Positions 39,233-40,786 of a stretch of 40,786 bases of DNA are shown piece after piece. Location of the stretch: positions 1-40,786 of the forward strand of contig SYMJ01000241.1 in the NCBI GenBank assembly GCA_005805505.1. The letters run 5' to 3'. The stretch comes from Verrucomicrobiales bacterium. GTDB lineage: Bacteria; Verrucomicrobiota; Verrucomicrobiia; Limisphaerales; UBA9464. Numbering within the stretch: position 1 is the stretch's first letter; each line of letters begins with the position of its first letter. Both the position numbers and the translations under genes were made by a program. Below the pieces are notes generated by a model. It was not told the DNA's origin and searched no databases. It saw nothing but the letters and a program-made list of their open reading frames with translations.

Positions 39233-40786
39233 TCATGACAGCCGGTTCAGTGCACTAATCACCGCCTGAATCGAAGCCAGTTCGATGTTCGTGTTCACGC
39301 CCGCTCCCCAGCGGGTCATGCCTTCGGCGGCGCGGATCTGGATGTAGGCGATGGCGCTGGCCGCCTCCCCCTCCGAGAGCGAGTGCTGTTTAAACTGAGT
39401 GACCTCGAACCGAGGAACACCCGCCTCGGCCAAGGCATGGACAAAGGCGGCAATTGGGCCATTGCCACGACCGCGCATCGACACTTCCTGCCCCCCGCGC
39501 CTCATTGACGCCCGGCATTCAAAGAGACCATCCACGCCATCGGCATGGAAGTGAATGAGCGACCAAGGCTCGGTCCGTTGGACGTACTCCACCCAGAACA
39601 TGGCTTTTAGTTCCTCGCCCCGGACCTCCCGGCCCAACGCATCCACCTGATCGTTGGCAATGGGACCAAACTCCCGCTGCATGTCCTTGGGCAATTCGAT
39701 GCCGAACTCCGTCTCGAGCAAGTAAGCCACGCCGCCCTTGCCCGACTGACTATTAACCCGGATGACCTCGCGGTACTCGCGACCAATGTCTGCAGGATCC
39801 AGTGTGAGGTAGGGAACATCCCACTGACTGCGCGTGCCGGTCTCCCACTCGGCCAAGCCTTTCTTAATGGCATCCTGGTGAGAACCGCTGAACGCCGTGA
39901 AAACCAACTCGCCGGCGTAAGGCTGCCGCGGCGGCACCGTCAAGCCCGTGCAACGCTCATAAACCTCGCGGATCTGCCCCAAATTGGAGAGGTCGAGATT
40001 CGGATGAATGCCGAGCATGTAGAGGTTCAGGGCCACCGCGACCACATCCAGATTGCCCGTGCGCTCGCCGTTGCCGAAGAGAGTTCCCTCCACCCGGTCC
40101 GCGCCGGCCAAGAGCCCCAGTTCGGTGGCGGCCACACCCGTGGAGCGATCGTTGTGGGTGTGCAGGCTGACAATGAGGCTGTTCCGGTCGCGGATGTGGC
40201 GGCACATCCATTCGATCTGATCGGCGTACACATTCGGCGTCGCCACCTCCACCGTGCAGGGCAAGTTCAGGATCATCTTCCGCTCCGGGGTCGGCTGCCA
40301 CACGGCCATCACCGCTTCGGAGATATCCAACGCGAACTCCAGTTCGGTGGCGCTGAAGCTTTCCGGAGAATATTGCAACCGGACATCCGTGCCCTTCAAC
40401 CGGTGCAGGCGCTCTTGGACCCAACGCGCTCCCTGGATCGCGATGGCCTTAATCTCTTCGCGACTTTTCCCGAACACGACTCGGCGCTGAGCGGGCGAGG
40501 TGGAATTGTACAGGTGGATGATCACCCGTTTGGCACCCATCAACGACTCGATGGTCCGCTCGATCAAATCTTCCCGGGCCTGGACCAGCACCTGGATGGT
40601 CACGTCTTCCGGAATCCGATTTTCCTCGATGAGCCGCCGATTGAAGGCGAACTCGGTGTTCGATGCCGATGGGAATCCGACCTCGATCTCCTTGAAGCCG
40701 CAGTTCACCAGCGTCTGGAAGAGCTCGAGCTTCTGGGCCACATTCATGGGTACCGCCAGCGCCTGATAGCCGTCGCGAAGGTCGAC
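39233..40786 (-). CDS. leuA: 2-isopropylmalate synthase, type 2 (5' end outside window)
   Basis: This condenses acetyl-CoA and 2-ketoisovalerate in the first step of leucine synthesis. The frame runs off the window end, so the N-terminus is missing. The first codons seen read VDLRDGYQALAVPM, which aligns with the family's DLRDGNQAL. SLHTHNDRSTGVAA carries the metal-binding HxH, followed by GNGERTGNLD. The C-terminal regulatory domain is present, with GLFECRASMRRGGQEVSMRG and GPIAAFVHALAEAG, so leucine feedback is likely. The length and layout fit the yeast/actinobacterial LeuA2 type. A Tyr stands where I expect Asn in DGNQ. An internal ATG at 40747 is unlikely to be the true start, because DLRDG lies upstream of it. 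Confidence 0.92.
   Translation of the reverse strand, partial: VDLRDGYQALAVPMNVAQKLELFQTLVNCGFKEIEVGFPSASNTEFAFNRRLIEENRIPEDVTIQVLVQAREDLIERTIESLMGAKRVIIHLYNSTSPAQRRVVFGKSREEIKAIAIQGARWVQERLHRLKGTDVRLQYSPESFSATELEFALDISEAVMAVWQPTPERKMILNLPCTVEVATPNVYADQIEWMCRHIRDRNSLIVSLHTHNDRSTGVAATELGLLAGADRVEGTLFGNGERTGNLDVVAVALNLYMLGIHPNLDLSNLGQIREVYERCTGLTVPPRQPYAGELVFTAFSGSHQDAIKKGLAEWETGTRSQWDVPYLTLDPADIGREYREVIRVNSQSGKGGVAYLLETEFGIELPKDMQREFGPIANDQVDALGREVRGEELKAMFWVEYVQRTEPWSLIHFHADGVDGLFECRASMRRGGQEVSMRGRGNGPIAAFVHALAEAGVPRFEVTQFKQHSLSEGEAASAIAYIQIRAAEGMTRWGAGVNTNIELASIQAVISALNRLS

Overview
The window looks like a chromosomal segment from a Gram-negative member of the PVC group, most likely a Verrucomicrobiota bacterium. 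The grounds are: a DUF1549/DUF1553 plus DUF1501 gene pair, a CotH/lamin-tail protein, a very large LamG/Ig/PA14 exported protein with a Verrucomicrobia-style C-terminus, YHYH and PQQ-like beta-propeller proteins, a eukaryotic-type HisA, Ycf46/Ycf35-like genes, and outer-membrane assembly genes. GC content is high, and coding is dense on both strands. Neighbouring genes often overlap by 4 bp (ATGA or GTGA). No rRNA, tRNA, CRISPR array or prophage was seen. Planctomycetota is the main alternative host.

Layout. 1-226 is an array of REP-like palindromes carrying the GTAG/CTAC tetranucleotide. 232-7503 (minus) is one tight run of ten genes: ECF sigma factor, 82-aa protein, PflX-like radical SAM protein, 80-aa protein, Ycf46 AAA ATPase, Ycf35-like protein, DUF2997 protein, a signal peptidase homologue that seems to have lost its catalytic dyad, a TPR protein and a PilT ATPase. 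7669-8699 (plus) holds eukaryotic-type hisA and a glutaredoxin. 8766-12709 (minus) holds a membrane TPR protein followed by a CotH-type exported protein. 13054-13959 (plus) is thrB.

13993-18793 (minus) is a four-gene operon: glutamine amidotransferase, iron-dependent alcohol dehydrogenase, aldehyde dehydrogenase and a glutamine-synthetase-like ligase, ending at an intrinsic terminator inside the end of thrB. Together these enzymes could catabolise an amino alcohol through gamma-glutamylated intermediates. 18960-19937 is a RAYT-type (Y1/HUH) transposase. 20041-22249 carries a PQQ-like propeller gene, a possible truncated lipoprotein remnant and an FkbM methyltransferase. 22703-26341 is the 1212-aa LamG protein, closed by a textbook terminator.

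26515-31072 holds a nitroreductase, a YHYH protein, a DadA-like FAD oxidoreductase and a SOUL lipoprotein. 31145-35262 (minus) is the DUF1549/1553-DUF1501 operon. 35496-39216 (plus) is an envelope-biogenesis operon: BamD-like, LptE-like, BamB-like propeller and Lgt. 39233-40786 (minus) is leuA, cut by the window end.

The main points for follow-up are the REP array with a RAYT in the same window, the gamma-glutamyl operon with an alcohol dehydrogenase in place of an amine oxidase, the Ycf46/Ycf35/DUF2997 module next to the degenerate signal peptidase, and the eukaryotic-type HisA. All family assignments come from reading motifs by eye; no database search was run.
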